Under the pieces are notes generated by a model, which made no database searches, was not told the DNA's origin, and saw nothing but the letters and a program-made list of their open reading frames with translations. 64,000 nt of DNA. Source: Myxococcales bacterium. GTDB lineage: Bacteria; Myxococcota_A; Polyangia; Haliangiales; Haliangiaceae. The stretch lies in NCBI GenBank assembly GCA_016706545.1, contig JADJJK010000011.1, positions 62,001-126,000 of the forward strand, read 5' to 3'. This document shows, in pieces, positions 42,701 through 64,000 of the stretch (position 1 is the first letter of the stretch; each line of letters starts with the position of its first letter). Made by a program: the position numbers and the translations under genes.

Positions 42701-45700
42701 CCCACGCCGCCGGCGGCCGCGTGGATGAGGACCAGCTCTCCTGGCGCGAGCCGACCAAGCTCCACGAGGCCGTGATACGCGGTGACATACGCGACGACCA
42801 GCGACGCCGCCACCGCGGTCGGCAAGCTCGCCGGCACCGCGAACACCTGCTCCGCTGCCACGGTGAGATGGGACGAGAACCCACCCTGCGGAGGAAACAG
42901 CACCAGCACCCGCTCGCCCACCTGCGCGCCTTGCGCCCCTGGACCGACGGCGACCACGCGCCCGACGCACTCACCCCCGAGCGGTCCAGGATCCCCCGGG
43001 TACATCCCCAGCACGTTGAGCACGTCGCGGAAGTTGACGCCGGTCGCCAGCACCTCGAGCTCCAGCTCGCCGGGCCCCGGCGCACGCCGAGAGATCGGCT
43101 CGAAGCGGGCCTCGGCCAGCGTGCCCCGCGCGCCGGGCACCAGGCGGTGTGGCCCCGGTGGCACTGGCAACGGGGGGTCGCTGACGAGACCGCGGAGCTG
43201 CAGCGCAAAGAAGCGGCCGTGACGCCAGGCGAGCTGGTGGCGGCCCGGGCCCGCCTGCCTCCGCCACCGCCACCGCCTGCGCGAGCGCGCCCAGCGATGC
43301 GCCAGGATCTAGATCCAGCAAGGTCAGATCGAGCTCGGGACGCTCCCAGCCGAGGCTGCGGGTGAAGCCCCAGAGCGCCGCGTGACCAGGCTCCGCGTCC
43401 TCCATGCTGGAGGGCTCGAGCGCCACCGGCTCCGCTGCCACCGCGCCGCGCGTGACCACCAAGAGGCGGGGGCGCAGATGATCGCGCTGCTCGGACAGCG
43501 CCTGCGCCAGGTGCAAGAGCGCGGTCAGCGAGGTGAGCGCGACCTCTGACGGCGAGACCGCCTCGGCCTGGGGCGCTTGCGCCACCCACACCACGCCCGC
43601 CAGGTCTGCGCCGCCGCTCGCCAGCGCCGCCCGCGCGAGCGCGAGCGAGGAGAGCGAGGAGAGCGAGGAGAGCGAGGAGAGCGAGGAGAGCTGCCCGTCG
43701 TCGGCCCCGCGCGCCACGGCGCCGCCCGCCTCGAGCTGCCCCGCGATGGCGGCGCCGAGAGGCCCGCCGCCAAGGACGAGCCAGCTCCCCCGCGCCGGCG
43801 CCGCGGCGGTCTCGACGACCAGCGGCTCCCAGCGGGGCACCAACGTCATCCGGTCCGTCCGTTGACGCAGGCTCTGCGTCAACAGCGCCAGCGGCGCCGC
43901 GCGCACGGTGAGCCCCACAACCTCGAGCAGCGGCGCGCCATCTTGCGCATACAGCGTCAGGTCGCCCACCACCACGCCAGCTTGCGCCATGCGCAGCACG
44001 GCGCGGCCCCAGGTGGCGCCGCCATCGTACGCGCCGAGGAGCTGGATGCGCTCGAGGTGCGCGGGCACGTGCACGAGGTCCGCCGCGGTGCGGCCTGCCG
44101 CGGCGCCTAGCACCTGGAACAGCGAGTCGAGCAAGCCCGCGGGATCACGGCCCCCTGGTGCTCGCCCTCGCGCGCTGGCCGAAAGCGCGCGAGCGCAGAA
44201 GCTTCGTCGACGTAAACGGACTCGACCCAGCGAAAGGTCGGCCCCAGCGCCACGCCGACCCGCGCGAACCCTTGGTAGAACGCCTCGGCGGTGACCTCGG
44301 GCTCGCGCGCGGACAGCGCCTCCAGCTCCGACAGCTCCGACAGCGGCGCTGGGCTGACCGCGACCGCCGCAGCTAGCGCCCCTTGGGCGTGAAGCTCGGG
44401 GCCATGGACGTCGACACCAAACGAGGCGCCGTCCGAGGCGCCCTCGCGCCCCGCAGACGGCGGCTCCTCGAGGTCGTAGCTATCGACGCGGAGCGCGCCA
44501 TGCCCAGGCCCGCCACTCACCTGGTAGCGCAGGGTCCGGTGATCTCCGGGCTCGAGCACCACCGCGGAGGTGAAGGTCAGCTCCGCGAGCGCGAACGGCC
44601 GCGCCGCGCCGGCGGGGCCGCGATCGCCCAGGCCACGCTCGTCATCAAGGCCGCGCAGCAGGTTGACCAGGTGATACGACGCGGGGACCACCACGCGGCC
44701 GTAGATGAGGTGATCGCCGAGGGCGGCGTCGAGCTGTCCGCTGACCTCCGCGGTGAAGCAGCGCTCGGTGGTCGGCCCCATGCCGCCAGGCGGCGCGGCG
44801 ACCGCCGGTGGCTGGTCCGCTGACTCCGCCGGCCAGTACGGCTCTCGCTGGAACGGATAGCTCGGAAGGCGACGCAGCGTTCGACGCTTGCCGTGGCCTT
44901 TTCCCTGGACCTGGCCGCCAGCGTGGGGCTCGGCATGACTCGAGTCCTGACTCTCGATCTGACTCTCGATCTTACTTTCGCTCTGACTCGAGCCCTGACT
45001 CTCGTAGAACGCGCGCCAGCGCACCGGCACGCCGCGAACGTGCAGCTCGGCCAGCGCGCTGGTGAGCTGGTGCAAGTCGTCGCCTCCGCGACGCAGCAGC
45101 GGCACCAGCGGTCGATCTCCGAGCTCTGGTAGCTCCTGCGCCAGGGCCAGCAGCACCGGGCTTGGCCCGATCTCGAGCAGCAGGTCACAGCCCGCCGCGA
45201 TCGCCGCGCGCGCGCCAGCGGCGAAGGCCACCGGCTCGCGCGCGTGACGTCGCCAGTGCCGGGGCCAATCTGCCGACGACACCAGCTCGCCACCCAGACA
45301 GGTCACGAAGGGGAGGTGCGGCGAGGCGTGAGCCAGGCCCGCGGCGAAGCCCTCCAGCTCGTCGAGCGCTGGATCCATCAGGGCGCTGTGAAAGGCGTGC
45401 GACACCGCGAGGCGGCGAGAAGCGATCCCTCGCCGCTCCAGCTCGCCGCAGAACGACAGCAACTCGGTCTCCAGGCCGGCCACCACGCAGCGCTCCGGCC
45501 CGTTGTCGGCTGCCAGGGACAGCCGGCGGGGCACCTCGGCGAGCGCCTGCATCACCTGGCCAGCGGGCGCGCGCACGGCGGCCATGGCCCCACGCTCGAC
45601 GAGGCCGCCCATGAGCCGGCCTCGCTGCGCTGCCAGGCGCGCGCCATCCTCCGGCGTCAAGACGCCCGCCACGCACGCGGCCGCCAGCTCCCCCACGCTG

Positions 45701-47735
45701 TGGCCGAGCACCACCGTGGGCTCCACGCCCCAGGTGCGCAGCAGCTCGGCCAACGCCACCTGGAACACGAACAGCGCTGGCTGGGCGCGCGCCGTATCGA
45801 GCAGCGACGCGCCGGAGGCGAGCAACTCGCGCACGGACAAGCCCGCCTCCGCTCGCACCACGAGATCGCAGCGATCGACCATGGCGGCGAACGCCGGCGC
45901 GCGCGCGAGCAACGCCTGACCCATGCCGTCATGTTGCGAGCCTTGCCCGGAGAACAGAAAGCCGATGCGCGGGGGCCCGCTGCGCGGCGCCGTGCCCGAC
46001 AGCCGCACGGCGACCTCGCTCGCGCCCGATGCCGCCGACGAGGCCGACGCTCCCGGCTCAGGCTCACCGCGCAGCGCGCGCGCGGCCGCGGCCGGGCTGC
46101 GCGCCAGCACCGCCACCCGGTGCGCATGGTGGGTGCGCGCCAGCGCGCTGCTGTACGCCAGATCCGCGAGCGAGGCCCCAGGCTCCTCGACCGCGACAGC
46201 CATGCGATGGCACAGCGCGTCCAGCGCCTGCGGCGAGCGCGCGGACACCAGCACCACCTCGAGCGTGGCGCTCGTCGCCGCGGCGGGCTCCGGCGGCGCC
46301 ACCGCATCCCGTGACGAACTCGACGGCTGCGCCGTCCGCGCCCGCGACGCTGGCGGCTCCTCCAGGATCACATGGCAGTTCGTCCCGGAGCCGCCGAACG
46401 CGCTGACCGCGGCGCGACGAACGCCGGCCTGCGGCCACCGGACCTCTTGCGCCACCACCTGGACGGCGTGGTCATCCCAGGCGAAGTGGGGCGTGGCGAC
46501 GTGAAAGTGGAGCTGCGCCGGGATGACCCCTTCGCGCACGATCAGCGCCGCCTTGATGAGCCCCGCGATGCCAGCGGCGGACTCCAGGTGCCCGAGGTTG
46601 GTCTTGACCGATCCCACCAGGACCGGCGCGTCCGCCCGACGACCCTGCCCGTAGGTGGCGGCGAGCGCCCCCAGCTCGATCGGATCCCCCAGCGGAGTGC
46701 CGGTGCCGTGCGCCTCGACGTAGCCGATCGCGGTGGCCGGCAGCTCGGCGCGGCGCAGCGCCTCGCGGATGACCAGCCGCTGGGCCTCACCGCTCGGCAC
46801 GGTCAGCCCGCCGCTCGCGCCGTCCTGGTTGATCGCAGACCCGCGGATCACCGCGACGATGAGGTCGCCGTCCCGCTCGGCGTCGGAGAGCCGCTTGAGC
46901 ACCACCGCGCCGCAGCCCTCGCCGCGCGCGATGCCGTCGGCCTGGGCGGAGAACGTGTGACAGCGCCCGCTTGGCGATTGCATCCGCGTCTTGCAGGTCA
47001 CCAGGTGGCCGGTCGGAGAGATCAGCGCATTGACCCCAGCGGCCAGCGCCAGCTCACACTCCCTGGCGCGCAGGCTCTGACAGGCCAGGTGTAGCGCCAC
47101 CAGCGACGACGAGCACGCGGTGTCCACCGCCATGGTCGGCCCGCGTAGCCCCAACGTGTAGGCCACGCGACCGGCGGCGAAGTTGAGCGAGTTGCCGGTC
47201 AAGAAGTACGGCTCGATCATCGAACCGTAGGTGCGCAGCAAGCGCTCGCCGTAGTCGCCTGCGGTGATCCCGACGAACACGCCGGTGGCGCTGCCGATCA
47301 GCGCATCCGGCGGCACGCACGCATGCTCGAGCGCGGCCCAGGAGGTCTCCAGCAGCAGGCGATGCTGCGGATCGATCCAGCGCGCCTCGCGCGGAGAGAT
47401 GCCAAAGAAGGTGGCGTCGAACTGCTCCAGATCCCGCACGAAGCCGCCAGTTCGGCTGTACATGCGGCCGGGCATCTCCGGATCGGGATCGAACCAGGCG
47501 TCGGCGTTCCACCGGGTGGAGGGCACCTCGGAGATGGCGTCGCCGCGCCGCTGCAAGAACGCCCACAGCGCCTCTGGGCTGTCGATGTCACCGGGGAACC
47601 GGCAGCCCATTCCGATGATGGCGATCGGCTCGCTGGCGCCGCGCTCCAGAGCCTCGATCTGCTGGCGCGACTGCTTGAGGGCGACGATGGCCCGAGCCAG
47701 CAGGGCCTTGGTCTGGGGGTCGGTGGCGTCAGCGG

Positions 47736-47739
<4 letters not shown>
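39733..47739 (-). CDS. PKS-C: type I PKS module KS-AT-DH-ER-KR-ACP with terminal alpha-oxoamine synthase, two frameshifts
   Basis: About 2,668 residues when joined. N-terminal docking helix (1-34). KS has Cys-209 (DTACSSS), His-344 (EAHGTGT) and His-384. AT has Ser-681 (GHSVGE) and HAFH (781-784), predicting malonyl-CoA. DH has His-1010 (HLIYGRVVVP) and, past the first break, DSLFQ. ER has LNVLGMYPGD and HAAAGGVGLAA. KR has ITGGLGALG and VDD (B-type). ACP has GLDSLMAVEL (41218-41250). The last 390 residues are a PLP-dependent oxoamine synthase: HYGTGTHGVRLNGG, DEAHSLGALG and Schiff-base Lys in TLSKVIPACGG (codon 40228-40230). It should condense the ACP-bound chain with an amino acid, losing CO2, to release an alpha-amino ketone. 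Breaks: one base missing near 44138-44143 and one extra in the G/C run at 43243-43252. ATGA overlap with PKS-B. Confidence 0.92.
43643..43687. repeat. five 9-bp repeats in PKS-C linker
   Basis: GAGCGAGGA repeated five times without interruption, encoding a Ser-Ser-Leu repeat in the structural half of the KR/ER region. Being a multiple of three, it keeps the frame. Confidence 0.9.
44937..45008. repeat. six 12-bp repeats in the AT-DH linker of PKS-C
   Basis: Units of GACTCTCGATCT (with variants) fill exactly 72 bp and encode the Ser/Glu/Gln-rich linker (ESQ/ESK words) after the AT domain. Lower in GC than the surrounding PKS DNA. Confidence 0.85.
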
Positions 47740-59168
<11,429 letters not shown>

Positions 59169-59272
59169 TGCATCACTTCCTTGTCGACCCTCGGTCTTTC
59201 CTGCTTGGCCTCCACCGCGAACCAGGCGCGCTCCCCTCCTTCGTCACCCCACCGGCCGCCGGGCCCACTCGC
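59169..59272. other. gap between PKS-A and PKS-B
   Basis: 104 bases, the longest gap in the operon. It contains the ribosome site AAGGAA before the GTG of PKS-B. No promoter or terminator is evident. Confidence 0.4.
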
Positions 59273-62200
59273 CTAGGCGCCCTTGGCCTCATCCTGCTCG
59301 TCGTCTCCGTGGCTTCGACTGTCGAGAAACTGCAGCAGCTCATCGGCGGACATCTCGTCCACGTCGGCCGTGAGCTCGGCGGCGGGTGGCCCCACGGCTT
59401 CGGACGACAGCGCCGTCGACGGCTGCGCCGGCTCCAGGGCGGCGGTGACCCTGGCGGCCTGCGACAGCGTGGCGGTGGCGAGATCTTCGAATCCGAGTCG
59501 ATCCACCAGGTGGCGCGCCAGCGCCGCCGGCGTGGGATGATCAAAGCTCGCGGTGGCGCTCAAGGTCACGTCCAGGGCGGTCTGCAGGACATCGCGCAAC
59601 CGCACCGCCATCAACGAGTCAAACCCCGACTCGGAGAGCGGCCGCTGCGGATCCAAGCGCGCGACGCCAGACTCCCCGAGCTGCCGCCAGACCTCGGCCA
59701 ACACGAAGTCCTGCACCGCCGGCTGGCGCGCTGCCGCCGGCAGCAGCGCGAGCTTGCGGCGCAGCTCGCCGTGGCTCGCGCTGGCCTCGGGGGCCGCGCC
59801 GGAAGCGAGCTCCCCGTTCCACAGCGGGCAAGCCGGCAAGAACCGTCGCAGCGCCTGCCGGTCGCGCACCGGGAACACCACCCAGGCGGCCGTCGACGCC
59901 TCGTCTTTGGCGGCCGAGTCGCGCTGCGCACCGGCGGCCGCCGCGCGGGCCAGCAACGCACCTAGCAGCGCGAACGCCGCGCGCGGCGCGATCGGCTGCA
60001 CCCCCAGCGCCTGCCAGCGGTCCTGGGAGCGCGTCCTCGCTGCCATGCCCTCGCCTCGCCATGGCCCCCAGGCCACCGAGATCGCGGGCAGCCCCTGCGC
60101 GCGCCGCGACGTCGCCAGCGCGTCGAGATAGGCGTTGGCCGCTGCGTAGCTGGCCTGCCCGGGGGTCCCCAAGATCGAGGCGACCGACGAGAACATCACG
60201 AACGCATCAAGGTCGTGGCCGCGCGTCATGCGATCGAGCAGCGTCGCCCCTCGCACCTTGGCGTGCAGCACGCGCTCCGCTCGTGCCCACGTCTGCCCCT
60301 CGATGGGGCCGTCGTCGAGGACACCGGCTGCGTGAAACACGCCGCGCAGCGCAAGGCCGGACGTCTCGACCAGCGCCAGCGCCGCCTGCACCGTGGACTC
60401 CTGCCCCAGATCTCCCTGCAAGTACCGCAGGCGCCCGCGGCCCTCTTCCAGCCACCGCTGATGTTCGGCAGATGGCGCCGCCCGCCCGACCAGCAGCACC
60501 TGCTCGGCGCCTTGCTCCAGCAACCACGCAGCCAGCGGGCGGCCGATGGCGCCAAGCCCGCCGGTCACCACGTGCGAGCCCGCGGTGCGCCAGCGCTGCG
60601 GCGCGACGTCGACCGCGCGCAGCCTCGGCACCAGGCACGCGCCGCCGCGCAGCACGAGCCGGCTCGAGGCCGGGGTCGAGGCGAGGAGCTGGGCGACCAG
60701 CGCGTCGACCGAAGCGTCGACCGAAGCGTCGACCAGCGCCGAGGCGTCGGCCGCGGAGTCGGAGGCCGTCGCCGCGTCGGTCGTGGCGTTCGTGGCGTCG
60801 GGCGTGGCGTCCGTGGTGGTCGCCGCTGCGCCAGGCAGGTCCGCGGTGCCAAGCGCAACGCCGCCCTGCTCGTTGGCCGCCACCTGGGCCAGCGCCGACC
60901 ACGCCGCGGCGCACGCCCGCGGGCCGTTCGCGTCGGTCGCGACCGCGCCGGCGGTCACCACCCAGCCGGCGCCAGGGTTGGCTTGCCCGAGCCGGTCCGC
61001 CAGCCAGGAGAGCAGCGGAGCGCCGTGGCTCGCGAGCTCGCGCATCGGATCGTCGCGGTCCGCCGGCCTCGGCTCGCCTGCGGCCAGATAGATCCAACGG
61101 GCAGCCGGCGCGCCTCGCCAGCCTGCGTCGAGGAGGTCGGACGGTCGGTGACGCTGCACCACCGCGCCACGCGCGCGCAGCGCACCTTCGAGCTTGTCAG
61201 CCAGGGCGGTCGGCTCGGCGAGCAGGGTCCACTCGCCTGCTGCCGTGGGCGGCGAGCCCGCGCGGAGAAGCTCCGGCCCAAGCGGAGGCGCGCTGACCCA
61301 CTCGATCGCCTCGAGCGGCAGCGGCGCGGCGGGCAGCGCGTGATCCAGCCAGCCGGTCACCGGCCGGAGCTGAACTTCCTCGACGAGCGCCGCCACCTCG
61401 CCGACGGCGCTGGCGATCCGGACGCTCCACGAGGCCGTCCGCGACGCGCTCGACGCGCTCGACGCGCTCGGCGGTCCAGGCTCCGCGCGCACCAGCTCAA
61501 CCTCCAGCGGCCCCAGGCCGCGCCAGCGCAGCGCCAGCGCAGCTCGGCCGATCCGCGCTGGCAGCGCGAGCCCACCGTCTGCCTGGAGCGCCGGCAGCCC
61601 GGCCTTGACGCCCACGCCGCGCGCGCACTCGGCCCAGCTCAGCAGATCCATCGCCGCGCCCAGCGCGCGCCGACGCAGCACGTGCTCGTCCTGCTCGTCG
61701 AGCCTCGGATGCAGCCAGGCGACCACGCGCGTGTCACTCGCCGAGAGCCGGTCCAGCGCCCACTCCGTGGTCGGCCGCGCCAGGCCATGTGACGCCAGCT
61801 CCTCGTACACCTGACGACCTTCGATCAGGGTGCCCGGCGGCTCTGCCGCGCCGGCGTGGGCGCCGGTGTGGGCAGTCGCTGGCACCGCGACCACCTCGCT
61901 GTGCAAGGTGGCGGTGAGCAGGTCGCGCCAGGCGTCACCATCGTCGGTGTCGTCGCTGTCAGTCCCCGATCCTGACGCACCTGCGCGCTCCGCCTCCTCG
62001 TCCCCGTGCAGCTCACTCGCGCGCACCGGCGCCGCCTGGCGCTGGCGCTCCTCGGCGCGCGCCGCGAGCCGCACCGCGAGCCCTGCACCCGCCCCTTCAC
62101 GCGCCAGCACCATCTGCGCCAGGACGGGGTGCTGCGGGGTCGGCGCCACGACGCCCGACACCGCCAGCTCGCGCACCTCACACACGCCCGCCGAGCCCGA

Positions 62201-64000
62201 CCCGCCAGACGCGGCCAGCGAGGCCAGCGCCTCCAGCCAGATCTCGAGCCCCGCGAACCCAGCGCCATCGAGCGACGACAGCGGCGCTGGCGGCTGGCTC
62301 ACCTCCCAGCGCGACTCGTACACGCGCTCGCGCCCAGCGGAGCGCAGGCGGCGCCCAGGCAACGCGACCACCTCGGCCGCGTCAGGCCCTTGCGCAGCGA
62401 CGGACACCGGCTCGGCGTCGAACCAGTGCCGACGGCGCTCGAAGGGGTACGTCGGCAAGGCCACCTTGCGCGGCGCGGCTCCGGCGTGCGGCCGCCGCCA
62501 CTCCACGCCATGCACGAACAGCGCCGCCGCTGCGCTGGCCAGCTCCCCGAGGCCATCGCCCTTCCCGCGCTGGCTCGGCACGAACGGATACGCCGCGCCG
62601 AGCGCATCGAGCCCCAGCGCGCACAGCACCGGACGTGGCCCAAGTTCGACGAACACCGTCGAGGTCTGCTCCACCGCGGCGCGCAACCCGCGCTCGAACC
62701 GCACCGGGCTGCGGAGCTGACGCCGCCAGTACGCCGGGGTCATGACCTCCTCACCAGCCAGCTCGCCGGTGACATTCGAGATCAAGGACAGCCGTGGCGC
62801 GACGAGCGGCGGCAGCGCTGCCACCGCGGACTCGAAGGGCGCGAGCACCGGGTCCATGAGGTGCGAGTGGAACGCGGCCGAGACCTCCAGCTTCGAGGTG
62901 CGCAGGCCGGCGCGCTGGGCCAGCTCGCCGAGCCGCGCGATCCCCTGCGCCGTGCCGGCCAGCACCACCTGCGCGGGACCGTTGACACCGGCCAGCTCCA
63001 CCTCGTCGCCGCAGCCGGCCTCATCCAAGAGCTCCTGGATACGATGCTCGCTGGTGCGCACCGCGAGCATCTCGCCACCTTGCCCGAGGCGCTGCATGAG
63101 CTCGCCTCGCGCCAGCGCCATGGCCATCCCGGTCTCCACGCTCATCACCCCCGCGACCTGCGCCGCCGCCAGCTCTCCGACGCTGTGCCCCATCACCACC
63201 TGCGGCTCGATGCCCCAGCCGCGCCACACCGCGGCGAGCGCGGTCTCCAGCGCGTACAGCGCGGGCTGACACCACTGGGTCTGCGCCAGCTCGTGCGCCG
63301 GGCCCTCGAACATCACCCGCAAGAGCGACGCGCCTCGCGCCGCCAGCGCTTGCGCTTCGCACCGCTCCAGCACCTCGCGCGCCAGCGGCTCGCCCTCGTG
63401 CAGCGCGCGGCCCATGCCCACGTGCTGGGCGCCCTGGCCAGAGAACAGGAAGCACACCCCGCGCGCCGCTCCTAGCGCTCGACCGCGCACCACCTCCGCG
63501 AGCGGCCCGCCGCCAGGTTCGCCCTCTGGCGCAGACGCCAGCGTCGACAGCCCGCGAACCAGCTCCAGGCGGCCAGCGCCCACCACCGCAGCGCGGTGCT
63601 CGAACCGGCTGCGCCCCTGCGCGGCGGTCAGGCACACCGAAGCCAGCTCCAGCGCAGGCTCCTCTTCGAGCTGACGCGCCACTCGTCCGGCCAGCGTCGC
63701 CAGCGCCGCCTCGCTGCGAGCGCTCAGGCAGAGCACCTGCGGCACCGCGGACCGCGCGACGTCCTCGCCGCCAGCTTGCGCTCCCGCCCGCGGCTCCGCG
63801 GTCGGCTCGGCCGGCTCGATCGGGGGCTCCTCGATGATCAGGTGCGCGTTGGTCCCGCTTAGGCCAAAGGCGCTCAGGCCGGCGAGCCGCGGCACCCCGG
63901 GCTCGCGGCGCACCCAGGGCGTCACCTGTCGCGGCACGTCGAACGGCAGCTCGGCCCACGGGATGTGCGCGCTGGGCTCCTCGAAGTGCAAGTGCGGAGG
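59273..64000 (-). CDS. PKS-A (partial): KS end-AT-degenerate DH-KR-ACP
   Basis: 1,575 residues are visible; the N-terminus lies beyond the right edge. It opens in the last part of a KS (PPHLHFEEP, SGTNAHLIIEEPP). AT has GHSVGE (63166-63192) and AAFHSHLMDP, malonyl-like. The region after it has the size and order of a DH but lacks the HxxxGxxxxP box and the DxxxQ box (RALGAAMDLL stands in its place), so dehydration is probably lost. KR is complete (VTGGLGAIG, LDD, SYAAANAYLD; B-type). ACP has GFDSLMAVRL. The C-terminal docking helix is DEMSADELLQFLDSRS. The linker near 60690-60830 is an Ala/Thr/Asp/Ser repeat. Predicted result: a D-type beta-hydroxyl left on the chain that enters PKS-B. A loading module is presumably upstream. 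Confidence 0.92.
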   Translation of the reverse strand, partial: PPHLHFEEPSAHIPWAELPFDVPRQVTPWVRREPGVPRLAGLSAFGLSGTNAHLIIEEPPIEPAEPTAEPRAGAQAGGEDVARSAVPQVLCLSARSEAALATLAGRVARQLEEEPALELASVCLTAAQGRSRFEHRAAVVGAGRLELVRGLSTLASAPEGEPGGGPLAEVVRGRALGAARGVCFLFSGQGAQHVGMGRALHEGEPLAREVLERCEAQALAARGASLLRVMFEGPAHELAQTQWCQPALYALETALAAVWRGWGIEPQVVMGHSVGELAAAQVAGVMSVETGMAMALARGELMQRLGQGGEMLAVRTSEHRIQELLDEAGCGDEVELAGVNGPAQVVLAGTAQGIARLGELAQRAGLRTSKLEVSAAFHSHLMDPVLAPFESAVAALPPLVAPRLSLISNVTGELAGEEVMTPAYWRRQLRSPVRFERGLRAAVEQTSTVFVELGPRPVLCALGLDALGAAYPFVPSQRGKGDGLGELASAAAALFVHGVEWRRPHAGAAPRKVALPTYPFERRRHWFDAEPVSVAAQGPDAAEVVALPGRRLRSAGRERVYESRWEVSQPPAPLSSLDGAGFAGLEIWLEALASLAASGGSGSAGVCEVRELAVSGVVAPTPQHPVLAQMVLAREGAGAGLAVRLAARAEERQRQAAPVRASELHGDEEAERAGASGSGTDSDDTDDGDAWRDLLTATLHSEVVAVPATAHTGAHAGAAEPPGTLIEGRQVYEELASHGLARPTTEWALDRLSASDTRVVAWLHPRLDEQDEHVLRRRALGAAMDLLSWAECARGVGVKAGLPALQADGGLALPARIGRAALALRWRGLGPLEVELVRAEPGPPSASSASSASRTASWSVRIASAVGEVAALVEEVQLRPVTGWLDHALPAAPLPLEAIEWVSAPPLGPELLRAGSPPTAAGEWTLLAEPTALADKLEGALRARGAVVQRHRPSDLLDAGWRGAPAARWIYLAAGEPRPADRDDPMRELASHGAPLLSWLADRLGQANPGAGWVVTAGAVATDANGPRACAAAWSALAQVAANEQGGVALGTADLPGAAATTTDATPDATNATTDAATASDSAADASALVDASVDASVDALVAQLLASTPASSRLVLRGGACLVPRLRAVDVAPQRWRTAGSHVVTGGLGAIGRPLAAWLLEQGAEQVLLVGRAAPSAEHQRWLEEGRGRLRYLQGDLGQESTVQAALALVETSGLALRGVFHAAGVLDDGPIEGQTWARAERVLHAKVRGATLLDRMTRGHDLDAFVMFSSVASILGTPGQASYAAANAYLDALATSRRAQGLPAISVAWGPWRGEGMAARTRSQDRWQALGVQPIAPRAAFALLGALLARAAAAGAQRDSAAKDEASTAAWVVFPVRDRQALRRFLPACPLWNGELASGAAPEASASHGELRRKLALLPAAARQPAVQDFVLAEVWRQLGESGVARLDPQRPLSESGFDSLMAVRLRDVLQTALDVTLSATASFDHPTPAALARHLVDRLGFEDLATATLSQAARVTAALEPAQPSTALSSEAVGPPAAELTADVDEMSADELLQFLDSRSHGDDEQDEAKGA

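Noticed and set aside
39622..43365. Long + strand open frame opposite PKS-C
   Set aside because: Low-complexity Arg/Gln/His/Ala translation mirroring the PKS codons; PKS domains on the minus strand are unambiguous.

Overview
The window is very GC-rich DNA with dense genes and strongly GC-biased third codon positions. Its content (large Ser/Thr-kinase-like TPR protein, many lipoproteins, a DUF222/HNH protein, giant modular type I PKS genes) points to a myxobacterium (Myxococcota). This is an inference from gene content; no rRNA or other marker is present. No tRNA, rRNA, CRISPR array or transposase was seen.

Left part (1-36.4 kb): mostly housekeeping and stand-alone genes. In order these are: gamma-glutamyltransferase (-, cut by the window edge); a TPR protein; a small LEA-like protein divergent from a glutathione S-transferase; a lipoprotein; two tandem PPi-type phosphofructokinase paralogs; a DUF222-HNH protein followed by about 1 kb of repeat-rich non-coding DNA; a lipoprotein; a small beta-helix-like protein; a nu-class-like GST; katG with an OxyR-like half site upstream; gltD/gltB; an ArsR-AHSA1-AHSA1 fusion; a membrane kinase-like TPR protein with a broken HRD motif; an M18 aminopeptidase overlapping a quinone-oxidoreductase-like gene; another lipoprotein; a secreted alpha/beta hydrolase; an outer-membrane-type protein; and an ATP-grasp-like protein divergent from an M32 carboxypeptidase.

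Right part (36.5-64 kb, all minus strand): one biosynthetic operon that enters from beyond the right edge. The order is PKS-A (partial: KS end-AT-degenerate DH-KR-ACP), PKS-B (KS-AT-DH-ER-KR-ACP / KS-AT-KR-ACP), PKS-C (KS-AT-DH-ER-KR-ACP-alpha-oxoamine synthase), three different His-box fatty-acid-hydroxylase-type membrane oxygenases, and a GNAT acyltransferase. Most junctions overlap or nearly touch. No thioesterase is present. The PLP-dependent alpha-oxoamine synthase (AOS) fused to the last ACP should release the chain by decarboxylative condensation with an amino acid, giving an alpha-amino ketone. Serine palmitoyltransferase makes the sphingoid head group by the same chemistry, and sphinganine hydroxylases belong to the same superfamily as the three downstream oxygenases. 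My best reading is an assembly line for a sphingoid-like or fumonisin-like long-chain amino-polyol. This is the most interesting system in the window.

Seven genes are each split by a small frameshift (two breaks in one gene would make eight including a suspected ArsR/AHSA1 case), mostly in G/C runs. The reading on both sides matches one continuous protein, so I annotate them as composite genes and suspect residual sequencing error rather than real decay.
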